From: JAGWAJ01 sp026707615
GTDB lineage: Bacteria > Acidobacteriota > Vicinamibacteria > Vicinamibacterales > UBA8438
DNA length: 64,000 nt
NCBI GenBank assembly: GCA_965207595.1
Contig: CBDBMW010000013.1
Coordinates: 1,984,001-2,048,000 of the forward strand
Direction of reading: 5' to 3'
In this document: positions 1-7,500 of the stretch, in pieces
Layout of the letters: each line of letters starts with the position of its first letter
Numbering within the stretch: position 1 is the stretch's first letter
Position numbers and translations under genes: made by a program
Notes under the pieces: generated by a model
The model's input: the letters and a program-made list of their open reading frames with translations, nothing else
Database searches by the model: none
Told to the model about the DNA's origin: nothing

Positions 1-879
1 CTCGGTCTCGACCGCCTCGTCGTGGAACCAGAGCCCGATTTCGGTGCGGTCCGTCTGCGGGGTGCCGATCGGCGTGTAGTGCTGGTCGAAGCGGTAGTAC
101 CAGCCGGGGCTGATGCGCTTCCCGGTGCCGGGGCGGTAGCGCTGGAAGCCCTTGCCGGGGGCGTAGCCGATCAGCTTGTAGCTCTCGCGCGCGAAGACGA
201 ACTGCTGGCCGCCCTCGTCCCGCTCGCAGCCGTCGATCGGCTCGATCTGGCCGCGGGCGTCGAGCCGGCTGCACGGGGGGAGCCTCGCCATGTCGATCAC
301 GGCGTGGTGCACGGCGGCCCGGTTGCCCGGACGCACCTCGATCCCCTTGATGAACCGGTCCTCGGGCAGATCGTTCTTCACGTAGTACTGCTGGTAGGCC
401 TGCTCGCCGTCCGCCGGGACCTCGACGGTCACCGGCATCGGGACGATGAGGTCCGGATCGCCCATGTCGCCGAGGGCCCAGTTGTCGGAGAACGCCGGCG
501 GCTCCGGCAGGTCGGCCGGGTCGCCGAGCGGCGCCCCGGCGTCGACCCAGGCGGCGATGGTGTCCATCTCCTCCTGGGTCAGCCGGCGGTCGTTCAGCCA
601 CGTCCCGTACCGCGGATCGGCGAACCACGGCGGCATCTCGCCGGACAGCACCTTGTCCCTGATGGCGCGCGCCCAGGGGCGCGTCTCCGCGTAGTCGCGG
701 AAGGCCATCGGCGCCACCTGTCCCGGCCGATGGCAGACCAGGCAGTTCTCGTACAGGATCGGCGCGACGTCCGCGGTGTAGGTGACCTCCTCCGCGGCGG
801 CGTCCGGGGCGCCGCCGAACGCCAGCACCGCCAGGGCGCCGACGGCGACGGTCGTCCTCGTTTGCACCCGTTTCGTCAT
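1..879 (-). CDS. Exported cytochrome c / copper monooxygenase-like protein, partial (C-terminus beyond window)
   Basis: Reading on the minus strand from ATG at 879 (GGAGAG six bases upstream), 293 codons are visible and the frame stays open to the window edge. The N-terminus has a signal peptide of about 29 residues. A class I haem c site follows, C46-x-x-C49-H50 (CLVCH), with a probable axial Met at about 82 in a GEMPPW motif typical of secreted acidobacterial and planctomycetal cytochromes. After about residue 150 comes a region with a VHHAV motif, resembling the copper-binding domain of ascorbate-dependent (PHM-like) monooxygenases. It is probably a periplasmic redox protein. The substrate cannot be told, and because the C-terminus is missing the second domain is a weaker call. 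Confidence 0.8.
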   Translation of the reverse strand, partial: MTKRVQTRTTVAVGALAVLAFGGAPDAAAEEVTYTADVAPILYENCLVCHRPGQVAPMAFRDYAETRPWARAIRDKVLSGEMPPWFADPRYGTWLNDRRLTQEEMDTIAAWVDAGAPLGDPADLPEPPAFSDNWALGDMGDPDLIVPMPVTVEVPADGEQAYQQYYVKNDLPEDRFIKGIEVRPGNRAAVHHAVIDMARLPPCSRLDARGQIEPIDGCERDEGGQQFVFARESYKLIGYAPGKGFQRYRPGTGKRISPGWYYRFDQHYTPIGTPQTDRTEIGLWFHDEAVETE

Positions 880-958
880 CTGCTGCTCTCCCGAGCGTGG
901 TCGCTCTCCCGCCGGCATCCCGGACAAGCCCGGGGTGCCGCGATCCGGGGCGCCGGGG

Positions 959-1816
959 CTACTGGTTGTCGTTGGTGGTCCGTCCCCCCTTGGGGCCGAT
1001 GGTGTTGCGCAGGATGCCGACGTGCTCGAGCTCGATCTCGACGACGTCGCCCGGCTGCATCGCCGACGTCGTGCCCGGGGTGCCGGTGAAGACCATGTCG
1101 CCCGGCTCCAGGGTCACGTAGCGGCTGATGTAGCTGACCAGGAAGGACGAGTCGAACAGCAGATCCGACGTGCGCTGCGACTGCAGCGTCTCGCCGTTCA
1201 CGCGCGTCTGGAGCAGCAGGTCGTCGTAGTCGACGCCGCGCGCCATCACCGGGCCGACCGGCCCGAACGTGTCGGCGCCCTTGGCCCGGAACCACTGCAG
1301 GTCCCCGCCCTGCCAGACGCGCTCGCTGATGTCGTTGCCGGCGGCGACGGCGAAGATGTAATCGGGGGCGTCCTCGACCGACACGTTGCGCGCGGTCCTG
1401 CCGATGATCAGCACCATCTCCCCTTCGAAGTGGAGATTGCTCGCGTCCTCGTAGTAGGTGATCTCCGCCCCGTGACCGATGAGCGACGTGGCGTGCTTGT
1501 CGAACAGCCCCGGGTACTCCGCGGGCTCCGCGCCGCCGAGGTGGCTGCGGTAGTTGAGGCCCGCCGCGACGACCTTCCGCGGGTCGGTCGGCGCCAGCAG
1601 CGTCACGTCGCCGAGCGCCACCGTGGCCCCGGTGCGCTCCGGCGAGGCGAACACGTCGCCGGCGAGCTGGTGGATCGTCTCGCCCTCGAGGATGCCGTAG
1701 GAAACCGCGCCCTCGTGGTCGTAGCGGACGTACTTCGTTACGTCCTGGGCCCACGCCGACACGCCGGCGGCGAGCACCGCCATCGTCAACACCGCCACGA
1801 TACCCTTGCGCTGCAT
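959..1816 (-). CDS. Exported fumarylacetoacetate hydrolase-fold protein
   Basis: 285 residues from ATG at 1816, preceded by GGGAGG at good spacing; an in-frame longer reading upstream lacks a ribosome site. Residues 1-24 are a clear signal peptide ending in AWAQ. The rest is the FAH catalytic fold, with the EGEMVLIIGR segment supplying acidic metal ligands, GNDISERVWQ, KGADTFGPVGP and the C-terminal GDMVFTGTPGTT motif. FAH-family enzymes hydrolyse C-C bonds of 2,4-dioxo acids (acylpyruvates, fumarylacetoacetate), usually in the cytoplasm, so export is unusual. It lies 79 bases downstream of nothing on its own strand but directly upstream of the cytochrome-like gene, so the two may be co-transcribed. 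The exact substrate is unknown. Confidence 0.85.
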   Translation of the reverse strand: MQRKGIVAVLTMAVLAAGVSAWAQDVTKYVRYDHEGAVSYGILEGETIHQLAGDVFASPERTGATVALGDVTLLAPTDPRKVVAAGLNYRSHLGGAEPAEYPGLFDKHATSLIGHGAEITYYEDASNLHFEGEMVLIIGRTARNVSVEDAPDYIFAVAAGNDISERVWQGGDLQWFRAKGADTFGPVGPVMARGVDYDDLLLQTRVNGETLQSQRTSDLLFDSSFLVSYISRYVTLEPGDMVFTGTPGTTSAMQPGDVVEIELEHVGILRNTIGPKGGRTTNDNQ

Positions 1817-2013
1817 CGATCTGCCTCCCAGGTCCCCGCGTACACACGAACCCCGCCAGCTTGGTCGCCCATCATAGCGGATCGGCCGTCGATGGCGCAT
1901 GGCTTGTCGCTCGAGGAAGAGGAGCCGCGCCGGGCCGGGGGTGGCGCGGTGTTTCCGCACCGCGTTGCCGTCGCCGGAGGCTCAGTCCGTTGATCGACGT
2001 CCCGGGATCCTGG

Positions 2014-2019
2014 TACGGT
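2014..2019 (+). promoter_or_regulatory. -10 box (TACGGT) of a likely leaderless aminotransferase transcript
   Basis: TACGGT ends six bases before the ATG at 2026 and no Shine-Dalgarno is present, so transcription would begin at or next to the start codon. It is one of a recurring set in this window. Confidence 0.45.
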
Positions 2020-2025
2020 CGGTTG

Positions 2026-3390
2026 ATGGCCCACGTTCAGCAAGCGCCGACGACCACCGCAAGCGCCGATCTCCTGGCGCGCGACGCCGCCCACCTCATC
2101 CATCCGCTGCACGACTCCGCGCTGCACCGGAACGCCCGCGTCTGGGTGCGGGGCGACGGCGCGCTGCTGACCGATGCCGAGGGCCGCGAGTACATCGACG
2201 GGCTCGCCGGGTTGTGGAACGTCACGGCCGGGCACGGCCGCACCGAGCTCGCCGACACGATGCGCGACCAGGCGGCGACCCTCGCCTACGCCTCCGGCTA
2301 CTCCGGCAGCTCCAACCCGCGGGCGATCGAGCTCGCCGAGCGCCTCGCGGCGGTCTGCTACCCGTCGATCAACCGCTTCTTCTTCACGAGCGGCGGCGGC
2401 GAGGCGACCGAGAGCAGCATCAAGATGGCGCGCGCCGTCTGGAAGCTGCGCGGGCACCCGGACAAGACGAAGGTCATCTCGCGCGTCAACGCCTACCACG
2501 GCGTGACGCTGGCCGCGATGAGCGCCACCGGGCTCAGCCCGTACTGGCCGCTCTTCGAGCCGCGCGTGCCCGGCTTCCTGCACATCCCCTGCCCCGATCC
2601 GTACCGCTACGAGGCGCCGCCGGGCCGGAGCCAGGGAGTTGCCGCCGCCGACGAGCTCGAGCGGGCAATCCTCGATGCCGGACCGGAGACCGTCGCGATG
2701 TTCATCGCGGAGCCGGTCCAGGGCGCGGGCGGCGTGATCGTGCCGCCGGACGACTACTTCCCCCGCATCCGCGAGATCTGCGATCGCTACGACGTCCTGC
2801 TCGTCGCCGACGAGGTGATCACCGGCTTCGGCCGCACGGGCCGGCTCTTCGCCCTCGACCACTGGGGGGTGGAGCCCGACATCGTGCAGTTCGCCAAGGC
2901 GATCACGTCGGGCTACTTCCCGTTCGGCGGCATCGGCGTCAGCGATGCGATTGCGGCAACGCTCGACGAGGCCGGGCGGCCCTGGATGCACGCCTACACC
3001 TACAGCGCCCATCCCGTCGGCTGCGCCGTCGCCCTCCGCACGCTCGACATCGTCGACGCCGAGCGTTTTCCCGAGCAGGCGGCGGCGAAGGGCGACGATC
3101 TCCTGCGGCGGCTGCGCGCCGCGCTCGCCGACCACCCGCACGCCGGCGACATCCGCGGCAAGGGCCTGATGTGCGCGGTGGAGCTGGTCGAGGACCGGGC
3201 GACCAGGCGTCCCTTCCCGCCGGAACGAGGCATCGGCGCGGCGGTGCTCCGCGAAACCCTCGAGCGCGGGCTGGTGAGCCGGGTGAAGGCCGATACCTAC
3301 GTGCTGGCGCCCCCGATCGTCATCACGGACGATCAGATCGGTCGAACCGTGGAGATCCTGGGCGACGCCGTCCGCGCGGTTCTCGGCTGA
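2026..3390 (+). CDS. Class III (omega) aminotransferase
   Basis: 454 residues from ATG 2026, chosen because the conserved fold starts shortly after it and a TACGGT box lies just upstream; the longer frame upstream has arginine-rich, non-protein-like composition. Class III PLP-enzyme hallmarks are visible: TSGGGEATESS (phosphate binding), the NAYHGVT motif, DEVITGFGRTG (Asp to the PLP pyridine nitrogen) and the Schiff-base lysine at about 291 in QFAKAITSG. Relatives transfer amino groups between beta-alanine, putrescine or other omega-amines and pyruvate or 2-oxoglutarate. The substrate is not determinable here. Standalone gene, convergent with the small membrane-protein gene downstream. Confidence 0.88.
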   Translation: MAHVQQAPTTTASADLLARDAAHLIHPLHDSALHRNARVWVRGDGALLTDAEGREYIDGLAGLWNVTAGHGRTELADTMRDQAATLAYASGYSGSSNPRAIELAERLAAVCYPSINRFFFTSGGGEATESSIKMARAVWKLRGHPDKTKVISRVNAYHGVTLAAMSATGLSPYWPLFEPRVPGFLHIPCPDPYRYEAPPGRSQGVAAADELERAILDAGPETVAMFIAEPVQGAGGVIVPPDDYFPRIREICDRYDVLLVADEVITGFGRTGRLFALDHWGVEPDIVQFAKAITSGYFPFGGIGVSDAIAATLDEAGRPWMHAYTYSAHPVGCAVALRTLDIVDAERFPEQAAAKGDDLLRRLRAALADHPHAGDIRGKGLMCAVELVEDRATRRPFPPERGIGAAVLRETLERGLVSRVKADTYVLAPPIVITDDQIGRTVEILGDAVRAVLG

Positions 3391-3550
3391 CCGACGGGGC
3401 CGGCAACGGGACGGGACCCCTGCCCGGTGCGGCTTCGACCGGCGCGCCGCTACGTCGTGGAGCGCTTCCCGCGCATCGCCGCGGGCACCATTCGCTGCGA
3501 GTTCACCGTCCACGACCCGCCACGGTACCGTTCGCCCGTCGGGGGCGCGC

Positions 3551-3928
3551 CTACCGCGCCGGCCGCCGGCGCCACCAGGAGCGCATCCGCCGCGCCGCCT
3601 CCGGGCCGGCCAGGGCGGCGCCGCCCCAGAACGCCACCTCGGCGACAATGACGATGCCGGTCGCCACGGCCCCCTGCGCGGCGAGGCTCAGGGGGAGGAA
3701 CGGCACGCCGAGGAGCGCCGGCCAGAGCGGCAGCGACGACGCCATCAGGATGACGCCGACCCGCGCCCAGCGACCGTCGGGGGCGCGTGTGCCCCGGAGT
3801 GGTGCCGGCGACTCCGGGGCAGGCGCGGGCACCCGTCCTGCGGACGACGTCGATCGGGTAGCGTGGCGGCCGCCCGTCCGGGCCGTGCCTGGCAGGCTCC
3901 GACGGACGGCGCCGTTGCGGGCCGTCAC
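3551..3928 (-). CDS. Small two-helix membrane protein, transporter-suffix-domain-like
   Basis: 125 residues from GTG at 3928. Residues 1-40 are basic and Ala/Pro/Arg-rich. From about residue 55 there are two hydrophobic spans separated by a short VPFLPLS turn, then a basic tail (RRMRSWWRRR). This resembles the short transporter-suffix family of unknown function. The GTG was chosen because it overlaps the distal stop of the upstream rhodanese as GTGA, a standard coupling arrangement; a longer frame starting at 4012 would run through the rhodanese coding sequence. If the coupling is real, ribosomes must read through the UGA at 4081-4083 of the rhodanese. No function can be assigned; a role in membrane passage of the rhodanese substrate is only a guess. 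Confidence 0.6.
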   Translation of the reverse strand: MTARNGAVRRSLPGTARTGGRHATRSTSSAGRVPAPAPESPAPLRGTRAPDGRWARVGVILMASSLPLWPALLGVPFLPLSLAAQGAVATGIVIVAEVAFWGGAALAGPEAARRMRSWWRRRPAR

Positions 3929-4359
3929 CGCGCCGGCCGAATCGGTCCCGGCGCCGGCCGAGCGGTCTCGCCCACGGCGAGTCCGTTCGCCTTCCAGTCG
4001 TTCAGCGCGCAAAACTCACCCGCATCGTATCCCTGCGATCTGAAGAGCTCCGCAGCCCGGGAGCTCCGCCCGCCGGCGTTTCAAAAGAAGACGAGGCGCA
4101 CGTCCTTCGGGATGTCGGCCATGCGCGCCTCCAGCTCGCCGACCGGGATGTGAATCGCGCCGGGGATCGAGCCGCTCACCACCTCGTGGTCCTCGCGGAC
4201 ATCGATCAGCAGCAGCTCGGCGCCTGCGTCGAGCTGCGCCTTCAGCGCGTCGACGTCGAGCCGCTCGGTCTGCGCACCGGCCGGACTGGCCGCGAGCGCG
4301 AGCGCGGCCCCGGCGGCCAGACAGGAAAGGGCACCGAGTCGCGACACCTGCCATCTCAT
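3925..4359 (-). CDS. Exported rhodanese-domain protein with in-frame UGA at the catalytic position (probable selenoprotein)
   Basis: ATG at 4359 has AGGAGG seven to eight bases upstream. Residues 1-29 are a signal peptide (cleavage AGA|Q). The rhodanese fold follows: LLIDVRE at about 50-56, GSIPGAIHIP at 63-72, and beta strand VRLVFF at 87-92. Codon 93 (4083-4081) is TGA, exactly where rhodaneses carry the catalytic Cys of the C-x-x-G-x-R loop. Without a break the frame continues with N-A-G-G-R-S, then SSRAAELFRSQGYD and ALNDWKANGLAV, the normal second half of a rhodanese, and ends at TGA 3927-3925 (144 residues with Sec93). A hairpin of bacterial SECIS geometry lies just after the UGA (4044-4067), and the next gene starts inside the distal stop. 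Alternatives are a 92-residue truncated pseudogene or a sequencing error of TGC/TGT to TGA. Sec-containing rhodanese-like proteins are a recognised but rare selenoprotein class; the sel genes are not in this window. Confidence 0.75.
4044..4067 (-). promoter_or_regulatory. SECIS-like stem-loop downstream of the UGA codon
   Basis: On the minus strand GAGCTCC (4066-4060) pairs perfectly with GGAGCTC (4051-4045), with one more G-U pair at the base, leaving an eight-base loop CGGGCTGC. The loop begins 21 bases after the UGA, and G is among its first two bases. This matches the general description of bacterial SECIS elements: a stem close to the UGA with a small G-containing apical loop roughly 16-37 bases away. 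The hairpin lies within coding sequence, as expected for bacterial SelB recognition. Confidence 0.6.
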
Positions 4360-4437
4360 GGGCGGCACCTCCTGCGCCTGATCATGCACGAAGCGGCCGC
4401 CCCCGGTCGACAGCGCGCGACGGCTTCGGCACAATAG

Positions 4438-7371
4438 GTGTCGATTCGCGTGACTCGCTTCCTCCAGGGCCTCGCCGCGCTCGTCGCCATCGTCGCGTTG
4501 CCTCCTGCCGTCTCCGCCCAGCCGGCTCCGACCGTTGCGGTCGTTCCGTTCGAGAGTCTCGCCGCGGCGCCCGGCGACGACTGGATCGGAATCGGGGTCG
4601 CGGAGACGCTCGCCACCGACCTCCGTGGCGCGTGGGGCATCAGCGTGCTGAGTCGTGCGGTCGTCGACGGCGCAGTCCGGAACGTGGCCGGGTCGCGCCG
4701 CGGCGCGGACGAGAGTGTCCTGCTGGCGACGGCGCGGGAGGTGGGGGCGGATCTGCTGATCGCGGGAGCGAGCCGGCAGGACGGCGGCGAGTTGCGGTTG
4801 ACCGCGCGGCTCATCGACGTACAGAGCGAGACGACCGTCGAGGCGTTCCGGGTGGACGGCCGCCCCGCGGACCTCTTCACGCTGCAGGATCGCCTGGCCG
4901 GCGAGGTCCGCGCCGCGTTGGGCCGGCTCGTTCCGGCGTCGGGGGTCGGACTCCCACGAGGCGCGACGACCGGCAACGGAGGCGGCGGCGGGAACGGCGG
5001 ACCGGACGGCGCGGACGCCGACCGGGCGATCGTCGCTGCCGCCGGCGACCCGCCGGTCGCGGCCGACGCCGGCCGGCGACGCCGGCGCGCCGGATCCGCT
5101 TTCGGCGCACGGCCTGGCGCGGGCGAGCCGGGAACCGCCGTCTCCGGCGGCTTCGGGGCAGCCGGCGTGCGGGCCGCCGACGCACCCGGGCCGGCGCCGC
5201 CCCGGAACCCGACGCCCGCCGCACAGACCGGCCCCGGGGCGGGGTTCGCCCTTCCGGCCCGCCCGTTCGTGCGCGCGCAACGCACGGACGAGCCGCCCCG
5301 CATCGACGGGCGCCTCGACGACGCGGTGTGGCGTTCGGCGACCCTGGTGACCGACTTCATCCAGGCCAACCCGGTCGAGGGCGCGGCCCCGACGGAGCGG
5401 ACCGAGGTCCGCATCGCGTACGACGCCGACCACCTCTATTTCGCCTTCTACGCCCACTACGGCGATCCGACCCAGATGCGCGCCAACCGCGTCGACCGCG
5501 ACCAGGCGTGGCGCGACGACTGGATCGCGGTGATCTTCGACACCTTCCTCGACCAGCAGCGGGCCTATCGCTTCTCGGTCAACGCCTACGGCGTCCAGGG
5601 GGACGCGATACTGCGAGGCGGGCGCCGCCGCTTCGGCCCGGTCGGCGGCAGCGGCGACTGGTCCTGGGACGCGCTGTTCGAATCGGGCGGGCGCATCGTC
5701 GACGACGGCTGGACGGCGGAGATGGCCATCCCGTTCAAGAGCCTGCGCTACCCGTCCCGCGGCGAGGGCGAGCACCGCTGGGGATTCCAGATCAGCCGGA
5801 CCCTGCAGACCAAGGACGAGACGGTGGTCTGGTCTCCGGTGACGCGCCGCATCGCGGGCGAGCTGACGCAGATGGGGACGATCGGCGGCCTGCGCGGCCT
5901 GTCGGCGAGCCGCAACCTGGAGGTGCTGCCGACCGCCACCGGCATCCAGGTCGGCCGGCTGACCGACGGCGGCTACGTCGACGATGCCGCGCAGCCCGAC
6001 TTCGGCGTGAACGTGAAGTACGGCGTGACGTCGAACCTCACGGCCGACTTCACGCTCAACCCCGACTTCTCGCAGATCGAGTCCGATCGGCCGCAGATCG
6101 AGACCAACCAGCGCTTCCCGCTCTTCTTCCCCGAGCTGCGGCCGTTCTTCCTCGAGGGGCAGGAGATCTTCCGCACGCCGGGCCGCACGACGCTCCTCCA
6201 CACGAAGACGATCGTCGACCCGCAGGTCGGGGGCAAGCTCACGGGCAAGGTCGGCAACACGACCCTCGGCGTCCTGCTCGCCAACGACGCGGCGCCCGGC
6301 AAGTTCGACGACCCGCAGGAGTACGGCTTCGGCCGCACGGCGCAGTTCCTGGTAGGCCGCGCCCGCTACGACATGTACTCCGAGTCCTACGTCGGCGCGC
6401 TGGTGACGGACCGCGAGTTCCTCGACTCGTTCAGCCGGGTCGCGGCCGTGGACGGGCGCTTCCGCATCGGGCAGACCCACAGCGCCGCGTTCCTGGCCGC
6501 AACCTCGGCGAACCGCGAGCTCGACGGCGCGGTGCGGAACGGACCGCTCTACGACCTGCAGTTCCGCCGCGACAGCCGCCATCTCAACTACCGGCTGCAG
6601 TACCACGAGATCGATCCCGAGTTCGGCACCGCGGCCGGCTTCGTCCGCCGCGTCGACATGCGCCGCCTCGACGCGGACCTGGAGTACGAATGGTGGCCCG
6701 AGAGCTGGATCATCTCGTGGGGGCCCGGCTTTCGGTACCAGCGCAACGTCGATCACGCCGGCGTGCTGCAGGACGAGGAGTTCCGCGGCGACGTGAACGT
6801 GCGCTTCGCGCGCAACGTCTTCTTCCGCGCGGACGGGCGTCGCGAGCTTGAGCGCTTCAACGGCATCGACTTCCACAAGACCCGTTTCTCGATGCGCAAC
6901 GGCATCCAGTCCAGCCGGCGGGTCTCCGTCTTCTACGGCATCGACTGGGGGGAGCAGATCCGCTTCGTCGACGCCCCGTTCCTCGGAAGGATGTTCGACT
7001 ACAACGTCAACCTGACGCTGCGCCCGACGACGCGCCTGAGCACGCAGTTCCGCCTCGACACCGCCCGCTTCACCGACGCCCGCACGGGGGCGCTCGAGTT
7101 CGACGTGAAGCTGCTCCGGACCTACACCACCTACCAGTTCACCGACCGCCTGCTGGTCCGCAACATCCTGGAGCACGACACCGGCAACGGGAAGGTGGGC
7201 ATAAACCTCCTCGTCACCTACCGTGTGAACGCCGGGACGGTGTTCTACGCCGGCTTCGACGATCGCCTGCAGCAGGGCATCTACCTCGATCGCGAGCAGT
7301 TCGACAACCGCGACCTGCAGCGCCACCAGCGCGCGTTCTTCACCAAGCTGCAGTACCTCTTCCGCTATTGA
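4438..7371 (+). CDS. Exported TolB-like / CBM9 / DUF5916 outer-membrane-type protein
   Basis: 977 residues from GTG 4438 (GTG at 4450 is an alternative). A signal peptide ends near residue 28 (VSAQ). Residues about 30-165 look like a TolB/FlgO-type domain (TVAVVPFESL, DWIGIGVAETLATDL, GADLLIAGAS). A Gly/Pro/Ala-rich linker spans about 170-270. A carbohydrate-binding family 9-like domain follows at about 275-400 (PRIDGRLDDAVWRSA, DDWIAVIFDTF), and then a DUF5916 beta-barrel-like region to the aromatic C-terminus ending in LFRY, as in outer-membrane proteins. DUF5916 proteins usually lack the TolB-like part, so this is an extended architecture. Function unknown; it likely sits in the outer membrane. 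Confidence 0.8.
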   Translation: MSIRVTRFLQGLAALVAIVALPPAVSAQPAPTVAVVPFESLAAAPGDDWIGIGVAETLATDLRGAWGISVLSRAVVDGAVRNVAGSRRGADESVLLATAREVGADLLIAGASRQDGGELRLTARLIDVQSETTVEAFRVDGRPADLFTLQDRLAGEVRAALGRLVPASGVGLPRGATTGNGGGGGNGGPDGADADRAIVAAAGDPPVAADAGRRRRRAGSAFGARPGAGEPGTAVSGGFGAAGVRAADAPGPAPPRNPTPAAQTGPGAGFALPARPFVRAQRTDEPPRIDGRLDDAVWRSATLVTDFIQANPVEGAAPTERTEVRIAYDADHLYFAFYAHYGDPTQMRANRVDRDQAWRDDWIAVIFDTFLDQQRAYRFSVNAYGVQGDAILRGGRRRFGPVGGSGDWSWDALFESGGRIVDDGWTAEMAIPFKSLRYPSRGEGEHRWGFQISRTLQTKDETVVWSPVTRRIAGELTQMGTIGGLRGLSASRNLEVLPTATGIQVGRLTDGGYVDDAAQPDFGVNVKYGVTSNLTADFTLNPDFSQIESDRPQIETNQRFPLFFPELRPFFLEGQEIFRTPGRTTLLHTKTIVDPQVGGKLTGKVGNTTLGVLLANDAAPGKFDDPQEYGFGRTAQFLVGRARYDMYSESYVGALVTDREFLDSFSRVAAVDGRFRIGQTHSAAFLAATSANRELDGAVRNGPLYDLQFRRDSRHLNYRLQYHEIDPEFGTAAGFVRRVDMRRLDADLEYEWWPESWIISWGPGFRYQRNVDHAGVLQDEEFRGDVNVRFARNVFFRADGRRELERFNGIDFHKTRFSMRNGIQSSRRVSVFYGIDWGEQIRFVDAPFLGRMFDYNVNLTLRPTTRLSTQFRLDTARFTDARTGALEFDVKLLRTYTTYQFTDRLLVRNILEHDTGNGKVGINLLVTYRVNAGTVFYAGFDDRLQQGIYLDREQFDNRDLQRHQRAFFTKLQYLFRY

Positions 7372-7486
7372 CGGCGGCGCAGCGCGCGCCGGGCGACCTG
7401 CCGTCCCTCCGCCCGCGGACGCGGCACGGCGGCGTCCCTCCGGGACCGGGGGCGGTGGTCCGCCGCTGCTGCGGCCGCGCCGCGGC

Positions 7487-7492
7487 TATAAT
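7487..7492 (+). promoter_or_regulatory. -10 box (TATAAT), probable leaderless promoter
   Basis: A perfect TATAAT ends eight bases before ATG 7501 in a segment otherwise almost entirely G+C. No Shine-Dalgarno fits between, so the transcript probably starts at the ATG. Confidence 0.7.
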
Positions 7493-7500
7493 CCGCGGTC

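Noticed and set aside
3427..3651. Short plus-strand frame after the class III aminotransferase
   Set aside because: Low-complexity Arg/Pro/Ala composition, no ribosome site, and it overlaps the end of the small membrane-protein gene on the other strand.
4081..4359. Treating the rhodanese as a simple 92-residue truncated protein
   Set aside because: The second half of the domain continues intact in frame after the UGA and the downstream gene is coupled to the distal stop, so truncation is the less economical reading, though not excluded.
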